Source: Pseudomonas mediterranea CFBP 5447
GTDB lineage: Bacteria; Pseudomonadota; Gammaproteobacteria; Pseudomonadales; Pseudomonadaceae
DNA length: 64,000 bases
Assembly: GCF_000774145.1 (NCBI RefSeq)
Contig: NZ_KN322985.1
Coordinates: forward strand, 588,710-652,709
Direction: 5' to 3'
The position numbers and the translations under genes are program-made. The stretch's first letter is position 1. Every line of letters starts with the position of its first letter. This document shows, in pieces, positions 1-9,207 of the stretch. The notes beneath the pieces were generated by a model that saw only the letters and a list, made by a program, of their open reading frames with translations, searched no databases and had not been told where the DNA came from.

Positions 1-90
1 TGTGGGAGCGAGCCTGCTCGCGATAGCGGCCTGTCAGTCGACAGGGATGTGACAGCTCTACCGCCATCGCGAGCAGGCTCGCTCCCACAG
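1..90. repeat. REPIN, TGTGGGAGCGAG subtype
   Basis: Two REP arms in inverted orientation, about 28 bases each (start TGTGGGAGCGAGCCTGCTCG and its reverse complement ending at 90), separated by about 33 bases of unrelated sequence. The same arm recurs at 8294, 16979, 21198, 23869, 30855, 34822, 51551 and 63383. REPINs are non-autonomous elements mobilised in Pseudomonas by RAYT transposases; no RAYT gene is in the window. Confidence 0.9.
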
Positions 91-206
91 GGGGTATCAG
101 TGTCCTGAATGCCGGGGTAATTGCACCTTCCACCCCACTGGCAACTCCCCCCGGCTGACCTATGCTGAAAGCAGTACCCCAGGGTATTCGTTCAGAGGTC
201 ATCGCC

Positions 207-383
207 ATGAACATCAGAACAAAAAGACGCCTCGCCATTTTCGTCACCTGCGCCGCTACGCTCGCGCTGTATGGCACGGCGGCCTACCGGGTCGAGCAGG
301 CCAGGCAACTGCCCCGTGAATACGCCAGTTGCAACTTCGAACGCTGCATTCCCCACAACGCGACCCTGAACGCCCTGCGCTGA
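207..383 (+). CDS. Small hypothetical membrane or exported protein (58 aa)
   Basis: I do not recognise a family. The start at 207 is preferred over an in-frame ATG at 162 because an AGAGGT ribosome-binding site lies just upstream and the protein then begins with a basic stretch (MNIRTKRR) followed by a hydrophobic segment (about residues 9-23), typical of a signal sequence or single membrane anchor. The tail carries two Cys (in ASCNFERCIP) that could form a disulphide outside the cytoplasm. It stands alone, ending just before the convergent pobR gene. Function unknown. Confidence 0.55.
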   Translation: MNIRTKRRLAIFVTCAATLALYGTAAYRVEQARQLPREYASCNFERCIPHNATLNALR

Positions 384-390
384 AGCGCGC

Positions 391-1284
391 TCAGTCGTCC
401 GGCTGATCAGCCTTGAGCCGGTCCCGGAAGGCCTTGGGCGAAATGCCGACGCGGCGGCGGAACAGCCGGGTGAAGTTGGTCGGGTCGGAGAACCCGAGCA
501 CCTCGGAAATCTCGTAGATGGTCATGCCGGTGTAGGTCAGCATCCGCTTGGCCTCGAGCAATTGGCGCTCATGCATGATCTGCAGCGCCGGCTGTCCCGC
601 CAGCTCGCGGCAGGTGCCGTTGAGGTGCGACACGGAAATGCCCAGGCGATGAGCCAGGTCTTCGACCTTGACGTGCTCGCGATAGGTTTCCTCCACCAGT
701 TGAATGAACCCGTTGAGGTATTCCCGGGCCCGCTGCGGGCGCTGGGTCTGGGTCCGTCGCTGCATGACCTGGCGGCTGACCCAGACCATGATCACGTTGA
801 CCAGCGCATGCATGAGCATTTCCCGGGCCGGTTGATGGCCCATGTACTCGCTCTGCAAGGCGCTGAACAGGCTGTTGAGGTAGCCGGCGTTTTCACCGGC
901 CGGGTAGCTTTCGGCCTGGGCCAGGATGTTCACCGAATGGCCCAACTGCCCTTGCAAGTGGGTCACCAGCGGCGCCGCCAGAGTCACCACGTAGCCTTCC
1001 ACGTCTTCGGAAAAGCGAAAACCGTGGACCGACAGCGGCGGCAGGATCTGTACCGCCGGCTCGTCGAGCTGGGTGCGCTGGCCCTCGATTTCCAGCTCCG
1101 CCCGGCCCTTGAAGACGAACAGCAACTGGCAGAGGTCCGCATGCCGGTGGGGTTTGATTTCCCACTGATGCTCGCGACTGCGTTTGGAAATGGTTTCACA
1201 GTGCAGCAAATCCGGCGTCGGCCAATCCTGGCTTTCGCCGTAGAGCTTGAACACCGGGATCGAAGGCAGCTCAGTTTTTTTCAT
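391..1284 (-). CDS. pobR: AraC/XylS-family regulator of 4-hydroxybenzoate catabolism
   Basis: Predicted transcriptional activator of 297 aa. The N-terminal half looks like a cupin sensor domain (HRHADLCQLLFVFKG, about residues 47-61) and the C-terminal 100 residues form the double helix-turn-helix AraC domain (VEDLAHRLGISVSHLN, then the conserved ISEVLGFSDPTNFTRLFRR). It is transcribed divergently from pobA over a 173-base intergenic region, the usual place for the activator of 4-hydroxybenzoate hydroxylase in Pseudomonas, where this AraC-type protein is called PobR or PobC. The inducer is inferred to be 4-hydroxybenzoate. A long ORF on the opposite strand is a codon-bias shadow. Confidence 0.85.
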   Translation of the reverse strand: MKKTELPSIPVFKLYGESQDWPTPDLLHCETISKRSREHQWEIKPHRHADLCQLLFVFKGRAELEIEGQRTQLDEPAVQILPPLSVHGFRFSEDVEGYVVTLAAPLVTHLQGQLGHSVNILAQAESYPAGENAGYLNSLFSALQSEYMGHQPAREMLMHALVNVIMVWVSRQVMQRRTQTQRPQRAREYLNGFIQLVEETYREHVKVEDLAHRLGISVSHLNGTCRELAGQPALQIMHERQLLEAKRMLTYTGMTIYEISEVLGFSDPTNFTRLFRRRVGISPKAFRDRLKADQPDD

Positions 1285-2648
<1,364 letters not shown>

Positions 2649-2700
2649 CCGGCTACCGACTTACACTGCGGGCTCCGTCTCCACTCGCCTCCCTGGCGTG

Positions 2701-4236
2701 ATGCCCGCAGGTTCTACCGTGACTCAGCTCAATTCGCTCAATGTCCAGCCGCCCGCCATCCGCAGCGTACTGGTGGCCCTGATGCTGGCGATTTTCCTCG
2801 GCGCGCTGGACCAGACCATTGTCGCCGTCTCGATGCCGGCCATCTCCACCCAGTTCAAGGACGTCAGCCTGCTGGCCTGGGTGATTTCCGGCTACATGGT
2901 TGCCACGACCGTGGCGGTACCGATCTACGGCAAGCTGGGCGATCTCTACGGTCGCCGACCATTGATGCTGTTCGGCATGGGCCTGTTCACCCTGGCCTCG
3001 CTGTTCTGCGGCCTGGCGCAAAGCATGGAACAGCTGGTGCTGGCGCGGATCCTCCAGGGCATCGGCGCCGGCGGGATGATTTCCGTGAGCCAGGCGATCA
3101 TCGGCGACATCGTGCCGCCCCGCGAGCGTGGCCGCTATCAGGGTTACTTCAGCAGCATGTACGCGGTGGCCAGCGTGGCCGGGCCGGTGCTGGGCGGCTA
3201 CATGACCGAATACCTGTCGTGGCGCTGGGTGTTCTGGATCAACCTGCCGCTGGGCCTGGGCGCCTGGCTGGTGGCCCGCCGCACCCTGGTCGGGCTGTCG
3301 GTGCCGCAACGCACGCCGATCATCGACTACTTGGGCACCGTGTTGCTGATCGTCGGCCTGAGCGCCTTGCTGCTGGGCATTACCCAGGTCGGCCAGGGGC
3401 AGGCCTGGCACAGCCGTGGCGTACTGGGACTGTTGGGGTGCGCCGTGGTGACGCTGGGCATATTCGTCTGGCACGAACGCCGCGCTCGGGAGCCCTTGCT
3501 ACCGATGCACCTGTTCGTCAACCGCAGCGCGGTGTTGTGTTGGTGCACGGTGTTTTTCACCAGCTTCCAGGCGATTTCCCTGACGGTACTGGTGCCATTG
3601 CGCTTTCAGAGCGTGACCGGTGCCGGCGCCGACAGCGCGGCCTTGCACCTGCTGCCGCTGGCGATGGGTTTGCCCATCGGCGCGTATTTCGCCGGACGTC
3701 GCACCTCGATCACGGGCCGCTACAAACCGATGATCCTCAGCGGCGCCCTGCTCTTCCCCTTCGCCATCCTCGGCATGGCCTGCACGGCACCCGACGCGTT
3801 CTGGCTCAGCAGCCTGTTCATGCTGCTGGGCGGCATCGCCTCCGGCATGCAGTTCCCCACCTCGCTGGTGGGTTCGCAGAACTCGGTGCAACAACGGGAT
3901 ATCGGCGTCGCCACCAGCACCACCAACCTGTTCCGCTCCCTCGGCGGCGCGGTGGGCGTGGCGCTGATGTCGGCACTGCTGCTGGCCTTGCTGCAGGACT
4001 CGGGTTTCGCCCAGCTCGCCGGTTCGTCGCTGATCGGCGAAGGCCATTCCGGCAATGCCCTGCTGGACGGCTTGAACGCCGCTCCGGGCGAAGCACGGAA
4101 CGCCCTGCGCCTGGAATTGCAGACGACGTTCCGCCATCTGCTGCTGATCAGCGCGGCGGTGTCACTGCTGGGGCTGGCGGCGGCAGTGGCGATGCCGAAT
4201 AGACTGTTGCGTGGGCGGGAGGAACAAGTCCGGTAG
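2701..4236 (+). CDS. MFS drug-efflux-type transporter, DHA2 family (14 TM)
   Basis: About 511 aa, with the DHA2/EmrB-type motif C and D features: LDQTIVAVSMPAI in TM1, GKLGDLYGRRP in the loop after TM2 (motif A) and GPVLGGYM in TM5 (motif C, exporters). Around 14 hydrophobic segments run through the protein, and there is no periplasmic domain. It starts about 50 bases after pobA on the same strand, so co-transcription is possible; efflux of aromatic compounds is an inference from this position only. The start is uncertain: ATG at 2701 or GTG at 2719, neither with a strong ribosome-binding site. Confidence 0.8.
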   Translation: MPAGSTVTQLNSLNVQPPAIRSVLVALMLAIFLGALDQTIVAVSMPAISTQFKDVSLLAWVISGYMVATTVAVPIYGKLGDLYGRRPLMLFGMGLFTLASLFCGLAQSMEQLVLARILQGIGAGGMISVSQAIIGDIVPPRERGRYQGYFSSMYAVASVAGPVLGGYMTEYLSWRWVFWINLPLGLGAWLVARRTLVGLSVPQRTPIIDYLGTVLLIVGLSALLLGITQVGQGQAWHSRGVLGLLGCAVVTLGIFVWHERRAREPLLPMHLFVNRSAVLCWCTVFFTSFQAISLTVLVPLRFQSVTGAGADSAALHLLPLAMGLPIGAYFAGRRTSITGRYKPMILSGALLFPFAILGMACTAPDAFWLSSLFMLLGGIASGMQFPTSLVGSQNSVQQRDIGVATSTTNLFRSLGGAVGVALMSALLLALLQDSGFAQLAGSSLIGEGHSGNALLDGLNAAPGEARNALRLELQTTFRHLLLISAAVSLLGLAAAVAMPNRLLRGREEQVR

Positions 4237-4282
4237 CTCTATCGAAACAAGACAGCACAAGACCTTGGGTGAATACAGAACC

Positions 4283-4428
4283 TGTGGCGAGGGAGCTTGC
4301 TCCCGCTGGGTTGCGCAGCGACCCCCAACCTCTTCAGGCATTTTCTCTATTGCGAATCCGCTGGAAGGTATTGGGGCCCCTTCGCCCGAACGCGGACCGG
4401 CCCAGCGGGAGCAAGCTCCCTCGCCACA
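4283..4428. repeat. REPIN, TGTGGCGAGGGAGC subtype
   Basis: Inverted pair of arms beginning TGTGGCGAGGGAGCTTGCTC and ending in the complement at 4428, with about 85 bases between them. It sits between two convergent MFS genes and may double as a transcription barrier. The same subtype is found at 14316 and 36346, with a single short copy at 28082. Confidence 0.85.
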
Positions 4429-4459
4429 AAAAAAGCCTTCTTTGCCAGAGACAGAGCAA

Positions 4460-5809
4460 TCAAGCCGTCGCCACCACACCCCCCGGCTCCACCTGTCCAC
4501 TCATCCCCTCCTTCATCCGCCTGGCATCGCGGGCGAAACAGCGCGAGGCCAGGAACAGGAACACCATGGTCAGGAACAGCGCCACCGGGATCAGGTACAT
4601 CGCGTCGTGCAGACCGATGGCCTTGAACGCCTCGGTCATCTGCGGGGCACCGGCCGCGGCCATGGCCGTGCGGGCGAAGTAGTCCGAGAGGCCGCCGACC
4701 ACCACCGGCCCCAAGCCGCCGCCGAGCAGGTACAGCCCGGCGAAGAACAACGCCATTGCCGTCGCCCGCAGACGCGGCTCCACGACATCCTGGATCGCCG
4801 TGTACACGCAGGTATAGAAGGTATAGGCGAACAGCCAACCGATGCTGAACACCGCAACGAACACGCCGATCTCAATCCGTCCGGCATGCAACGCCCAAGC
4901 CGTGGTCAGCGTGGAAATGACCAGGCTGAACGCAGCGAACAGCAAACGGCCATTGGCGACGCGTTGATGAATCTTGTCGGCGATCCAGCCGCCCAGGGTC
5001 AGCCCGAACAACCCGGTCACGCCCACCATGACCCCGGTGGCCACGGCGGCTTCGTGCAGGGGCATCAGGAAGTAACGCTGCAGCATCGGTACCAGGAACG
5101 AGTTGCAGGCATAAGTGGCGAAGTTGAAGCACAGTCCCGCCAGCACCAGCCACAGGAAAGTGGGAATCGCCAGCACCCGCCGGATCGGCCGGTCGATTTT
5201 TTCCTCGGACACCGGCACGGTTTCCGCCGCACCGCGCTTGGGTTCCTTGATAAAGAACATGAAGACCGCCAGCACCAGCCCCGGCACCGCGGCAATGAAG
5301 AACGGCGCGCGCCAGCTGTCGAAGGCCTTGACCATCGCCCCGATGGTAAAGAACGCCAGCAGCAATCCGATCGGCAGGCCCAGCATGAAGATGCCCATGG
5401 CCCGCGCTCGACGATGAGCCGGGAACAGATCGCCAATCAGCGAGTTGGCAGCCGGCGCATAACTGGCCTCGCCAATGCCGATGCCCATGCGCACCAGCAG
5501 GAATGCCCAGAAGCTGCCCACCAGGCCGTTGACCGCCGTCAGCCCGCTCCAGGCCGCCAACCCCCAGCCCATCAACTTGCTGCGCGAGCCGATATCGGCC
5601 ATGCGCCCCAGCGGCAGGCCGGCAATGGCATACACGATGGTGAAAGCAGTGCCGATGATGCCGATCTGGAAGTCGCTGAGGCTCCATTCCATGCGGATCG
5701 GCTCGATGATGATCGCCGGGATGGTGCGGTCGAAGAAATTGAACAGGTTGGCCAGAAACAACAGGAACAGAATGCGCCAGGCATTCGCCGCTTGGGTCGA
5801 GTTCTGCAT
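4460..5809 (-). CDS. Spinster-like MFS transporter
   Basis: A 449-aa, 12-TM permease. TM1 has the spinster-type FNFFDRTIPAIIIEPI, followed by the motif-A-like PLGRMADIGSRSKLMGWGL and the conserved GIGEASYAPAANSLI of TM4. These features are shared with bacterial spinster-like transporters, whose substrates are mostly unknown. The start at 5809 (MQNSTQAANAW) is preferred over one 33 bases upstream because a GAGACGG sequence precedes it. It is divergent from the tubulin-like gene across a 280-base region that holds a long inverted repeat. Confidence 0.8.
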   Translation of the reverse strand: MQNSTQAANAWRILFLLFLANLFNFFDRTIPAIIIEPIRMEWSLSDFQIGIIGTAFTIVYAIAGLPLGRMADIGSRSKLMGWGLAAWSGLTAVNGLVGSFWAFLLVRMGIGIGEASYAPAANSLIGDLFPAHRRARAMGIFMLGLPIGLLLAFFTIGAMVKAFDSWRAPFFIAAVPGLVLAVFMFFIKEPKRGAAETVPVSEEKIDRPIRRVLAIPTFLWLVLAGLCFNFATYACNSFLVPMLQRYFLMPLHEAAVATGVMVGVTGLFGLTLGGWIADKIHQRVANGRLLFAAFSLVISTLTTAWALHAGRIEIGVFVAVFSIGWLFAYTFYTCVYTAIQDVVEPRLRATAMALFFAGLYLLGGGLGPVVVGGLSDYFARTAMAAAGAPQMTEAFKAIGLHDAMYLIPVALFLTMVFLFLASRCFARDARRMKEGMSGQVEPGGVVATA

Positions 5810-5928
5810 GATTCCGTCTCTTTTATTGTTATGGGCGAGCATCCGAGCCCGGAATCTGCAATCTAGACAGCAGCGCGGGGGCTGTCTCCAATCATTCGCA
5901 GCGCTGATACCCGACCATGGGGCACGGC

Positions 5929-5956
5929 CGGTTTATTGATGCCGATCAACAAACCG
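5929..5956. promoter_or_regulatory. Inverted repeat, candidate operator between spinster-like MFS and tubulin-like gene
   Basis: Two 12-base arms (CGGTTTATTGAT at 5929-5940 and its complement with one mismatch at 5945-5956) around a 4-base centre. It lies in the divergent intergenic region, about 120 bases upstream of the MFS start and 136 bases upstream of the tubulin-like start. The size fits a dimeric repressor or activator site; there is no regulator gene next to it. Confidence 0.5.
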
Positions 5957-6091
5957 TAACAATTGCCATCATTTTGCCGGTTCCCGACTAAAGATCATGT
6001 CCCGATGGCCGATCCATCATGAAGCTTCTTTCATCCGCGATGGTTCGATGACAGCGGTCGTCCAACCCACCAGTTCAGGCCACGGCGCACA

Positions 6092-8269
6092 ATGACCTCA
6101 AAAAAAACAGCCACTGCGGTATCCGATCTGACCCTGGGCCCGGCCGCCAACGGCCCTGAGACCCCGAAGTCATCGAGCAGCTCGCGTCCCCTGGCGACGC
6201 AGCAGTATCTGTATTTCACCGAGACCAACACCGACCGCATCCTCGATAACCTCGATGGCCTGCGCGACACCGTATTCCCACGCCCTCCCCATCTGGTGGA
6301 CGACGAGAGCGAACGCGACCAGCAGGAATTTCCGTCGGTGTGCCTGATCGGCCTGGGGCGCTGCGGCTCCAACATCGCCCTGGACGTGGCGGAACTGGTC
6401 TACAACGCCCGCAAGTTCTACCTCAACGAATTCAACAACGAAGACAAGGCCTACAGCGACAAGGGCTACCGTCCTGCGCAATGGATCCGCAACAACCTGC
6501 GACTGGGCACCGGCAAGGCGACCAAGCCGGTGTTCCTGGTGGAGCCGCTGGTGATGCTCGGCGACCTGGACAAGGACATCGCCGGGCGTATCCGCTTCTC
6601 GCGCAAGGGCGAAAAGACCGGTTTCCTGCGCGACTACAGCAAGATGAAGATCATGGACCTGTCGGAAGTCCATGCCGGCGGTGCCGGTAACGCGCCGATC
6701 CTGGGCCAGTACCTGGCCAAGATCATCCTGAACAAGGACACCCAGCGCTTCTCCAGCCCCGACTGGAAGATGATCCACTCGTACCTGATCGACAGTTGCG
6801 GCATCAAGGCCAACCAGTCGCGCCTGTACTTCTCGATCTTCAGCGCCGGCGGCGGTACCGGTTCGGGCATGGCCTCGGAGTTCGGCCTGGCCCAGCAGCA
6901 CTCGTACATGAACAAGACGTTCGACACCAAGCCGATGGACGAGCACGACGGCAAGAGCGGCCACTCTTTCGTCTTCGAGCCGATCTTTACCAGCGGCATC
7001 TGCGTACTGCCGAACATTTCCGATCACCGCAGCGAAATGTCCGAAGCCCTGCACATCAACGCCGGACGCCTGCTGTGCAAGTACCTGTCGGAAGAATGGG
7101 ATTTCTCGTACAACTTCGCCAATGAAGACAGCAGCGAAGCCAGCGTCATGGGCCGTATCCGCCCTTGGAACGCAATGATGCTGATCTCCAACGACATCAT
7201 GCGCTACGCCGAAGAGAACGATGACGGCAACATCCAGAACATCGATGTCAACGCCATGGAGAAGCACGCCAACCAGTACATCTCCCAGCAGATCTTCAAC
7301 ATCCTGACGGCCCAGGCGGTCACCACCGACTACGACCAGAACTATTTCCGTCGCGCCGGCATCGACATCGGCGAAACCATCCGCCTGGACGCCAACGACC
7401 TGTTCATGAGCCTGGCCGGTCCCGTGGCGATTGCCTACGCAGAATCCGTCGTCCCGGAAACCCCGGCGCCGAGCAACGACAAGTTCAAGGTGTTCGACAA
7501 AGAACCGCCACGCCTGAACATCGACGACCTGTTCTTCCGCTCCATCGACCTGCCGCACTTCAACAAAGTGACCCAGGCCATCGAAGGCATCAGCCTGTTG
7601 CCGATCGAATCCAAGCGCTACCGGGCTTCGCTGGAACAGTACAAGAACTCCGGCTACGACGCCGCCGCCCTGCACGACCTGCATTTCTTCAAGAACTGCT
7701 CGTCGGTGGTGTCCATCGTGTCGCTGCCCAAGGACTACAAGCTGTCCTACATGGACCTGAACCGGCTCAAGACCCACCTCAACAGCCTGTTCCCCAACAC
7801 CACCCTCAAGCGTTATGCCCTGGTGATCGGCGCCTCGGCCAACCTGTCGCTGACCACCCTGATCGCCAAGAGCCCGTGCCTGTCGGATGACTTCCTGACC
7901 CTGATCGTGGCCTTCATCAAACGCTGCTTCGCTCGCAACCCGTATCGCTTCGACGACACCCTGGATAACTCGATCCTGGACTTCATCATCAATGAAGACT
8001 TCGACGAGGAACGGATCGACGACCTGCTCAACGAATTCGAGAACCCGGCGAAGATCCTCGACACCAACTGGTACGCGATCAAGCCGATGTACGAGAAGAA
8101 ATACCGCGAGCTGATCAACGACAAGGACAAGTTCGTCTCGATCAACGACATCCGCCTGTCCCGTGATTGCGTGAAGAAAGCCATCAAGTACCTGCGCGAG
8201 ATCTACCGTCATCGCATTGGCAAGACCAAGGTTATTTCGCTTAATAACCATACGGGCCGGACTTACTGA
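6092..8269 (+). CDS. Tubulin/FtsZ-superfamily GTPase-like protein (725 aa), function unknown
   Basis: The signature loops of the tubulin/FtsZ fold occur in the right order. GLGRCGSN (residues 87-94) matches the T1 loop of FtsZ; GGGTGSG (253-259) is the diagnostic T4 phosphate-binding loop; LISND (N367, D368) fits the guanine-contact region before helix H7; and RLDANDLFMSL (D433, D436) fits the catalytic T7 loop, where FtsZ has Asn-x-Asp-x-x-Asp (the first Asn is Arg here). Spacings exceed those in FtsZ, implying inserted loops, and there is a Ser/Pro-rich 80-residue N-terminal extension and about 290 residues after T7. No signal peptide or membrane segment is seen. It resembles the tubulin-like (FtsZ-like) families outside cell division rather than FtsZ, TubZ or phage PhuZ. 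It is monocistronic. Confidence 0.75.
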   Translation: MTSKKTATAVSDLTLGPAANGPETPKSSSSSRPLATQQYLYFTETNTDRILDNLDGLRDTVFPRPPHLVDDESERDQQEFPSVCLIGLGRCGSNIALDVAELVYNARKFYLNEFNNEDKAYSDKGYRPAQWIRNNLRLGTGKATKPVFLVEPLVMLGDLDKDIAGRIRFSRKGEKTGFLRDYSKMKIMDLSEVHAGGAGNAPILGQYLAKIILNKDTQRFSSPDWKMIHSYLIDSCGIKANQSRLYFSIFSAGGGTGSGMASEFGLAQQHSYMNKTFDTKPMDEHDGKSGHSFVFEPIFTSGICVLPNISDHRSEMSEALHINAGRLLCKYLSEEWDFSYNFANEDSSEASVMGRIRPWNAMMLISNDIMRYAEENDDGNIQNIDVNAMEKHANQYISQQIFNILTAQAVTTDYDQNYFRRAGIDIGETIRLDANDLFMSLAGPVAIAYAESVVPETPAPSNDKFKVFDKEPPRLNIDDLFFRSIDLPHFNKVTQAIEGISLLPIESKRYRASLEQYKNSGYDAAALHDLHFFKNCSSVVSIVSLPKDYKLSYMDLNRLKTHLNSLFPNTTLKRYALVIGASANLSLTTLIAKSPCLSDDFLTLIVAFIKRCFARNPYRFDDTLDNSILDFIINEDFDEERIDDLLNEFENPAKILDTNWYAIKPMYEKKYRELINDKDKFVSINDIRLSRDCVKKAIKYLREIYRHRIGKTKVISLNNHTGRTY

Positions 8270-8293
8270 GGTCGGCCTGGGACCGCGGCGTCC

Positions 8294-8383
8294 CTATCGC
8301 GAGCAGGCTCGCTCCCACATTGAATCGCGATCTTCCTGAAAGATATCGGTTCTCTGTGGGAGCGAGCCTGCTCGCGATAGCGG
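8294..8383. repeat. REPIN, TGTGGGAGCGAG subtype, arms reversed
   Basis: Arms at 8294-8319 and 8355-8383, with the element inverted relative to position 1 (CTATCGCGAG arm first). It lies 25 bases after the tubulin-like stop codon. Confidence 0.9.
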
Positions 8384-8411
8384 TCTGCAGGGCACGAGGA
8401 ATAACATCCAG

Positions 8412-8438
8412 AAACAATTAGGCAGCCCGAAGGCTGCC
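8412..8438 (-). terminator. Intrinsic terminator on the minus strand
   Basis: On the minus strand a 7-base GC stem (GGCAGCC/GGCTGCC) with a TTCG tetraloop is followed by TAATTGTTT. It points the right way to end the transcript of the DUF2288 gene. Confidence 0.6.
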
Positions 8439-8466
8439 CCATGAACTGTTCCCGTTACGTATACGT

Positions 8467-8501
8467 CACCCTGCCCTGTGGTGTTTCACCACGGCAGGGT
8501 G
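8467..8501. other. Strong bulged hairpin
   Basis: CACCCTGCC (8467-8475) pairs with GGCAGGGTG (8493-8501), and inside it GTGGTG pairs with CACCAC around a TTT loop, with a 2-base bulge between the stems. There is no T-tract. It lies in the 3' region of the DUF2288 transcript and could be a processing or stabilising structure. Confidence 0.5.
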
Positions 8502-8564
8502 CCATCACGCTACTCAGCTACACACTTTTATTCGATCAGGGCGCGCACCAGTTTAGTGCATCGA

Positions 8565-8870
8565 TCAATTCGACGCCCTTTCCTGGATCATTATCCACGG
8601 CGAAACCACCACGGCCCACAGCACTGGATCACGTTCGAGAAAATCCAGCGCCCGCGTTTCAGACAGCTTGGCGAGCTGCCCGGCGGCCAGCCAGGCGGCG
8701 ACTTTGTCGCCTTCGTCCTGGGCGACAGCCTCGGCGGCGGCGATCAAATCCAGTGCCGGCTCGACCCATAACAGGGCACCCTTGGCAAAGAACGGCTCCA
8801 GCTCCTTCCAGGTAATGACTGCAGTTTCTCCAAGCAGTTTGGCATAGAGGGTGCTAGGTTCTTGATTCAT
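8565..8870 (-). CDS. DUF2288 family protein
   Basis: A 101-aa cytosolic protein whose sequence (STLYAKLLGETAVITWKELE, FFAKGALLWVEPALDLI, RALDFLERDPVLWAVVVSPW) is characteristic of the conserved proteobacterial DUF2288 family. The function of that family is not known. Start at 8870 (MNQEPSTLY) gives the usual family length; the reading frame stays open upstream but shows no conserved sequence there. Monocistronic, followed by two hairpins. Confidence 0.85.
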   Translation of the reverse strand: MNQEPSTLYAKLLGETAVITWKELEPFFAKGALLWVEPALDLIAAAEAVAQDEGDKVAAWLAAGQLAKLSETRALDFLERDPVLWAVVVSPWIMIQERASN

Positions 8871-9207
8871 GGGACTGTCCGGAAAAGAAATCGGCGCGAA
8901 TGATAACGTCGGTGGTCTGGCAGAAAAACCCGGTAGCAATTGGAGTACGATTGAAAAGCACAGCAAAGCCAGGGACTGCCGATTTGACCGGACATTACCT
9001 GCCGCTATTCTGTCTTTTTCTTTCAATAAAGCGACACCCCCTGATTTTGCCCCCAAGCGCCAGCTTCCCTTGCCAACAACCGGCGCTCTACACTGTACCG
9101 GTACAGTTGCCGGGGGCATTTTCCGAGGGGATATCGAAGATATCTGACCCGGTTCTGCCGCTTCGGCGCCAGGACTATAAAAATTACAACAGCATGAGTG
9201 GAGCACT
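8871..9207. promoter_or_regulatory. Intergenic region upstream of the branched-chain amino-acid transporter
   Basis: A 337-base gap between divergent genes with no convincing ORF. It contains the 16-base perfect palindrome ACTGTACCGGTACAGT (9092-9107), about 100 bases before the binding-protein start, which is a plausible operator. The livK-like promoter should lie near or downstream of it; I cannot fix the -35/-10 boxes. Confidence 0.5.

Noticed and set aside
4211..5866. 551-codon plus-strand frame over the spinster-like gene
   Set aside because: It runs through a REPIN and is rich in Gln/His/Arg, with no signal or domain; the minus strand has a clear 12-TM transporter.
6170..8251. 693-codon open frame antisense to the tubulin-like gene
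   Set aside because: Low-complexity composition rich in Val, Asp, Gln and His, typical of the antisense of a GC-rich gene; the plus-strand frame has the coherent motifs.
6092..8269. Phage PhuZ or plasmid TubZ as identity of the tubulin-like protein
   Set aside because: The protein is about twice their length and no phage, plasmid-partition or DNA-binding (TubR-like) gene is nearby.
9093..9106. LexA (SOS) box in front of the branched-chain amino-acid transporter
   Set aside because: The palindrome is CTG-N8-CAG; a LexA box needs CTG-N10-CAG.
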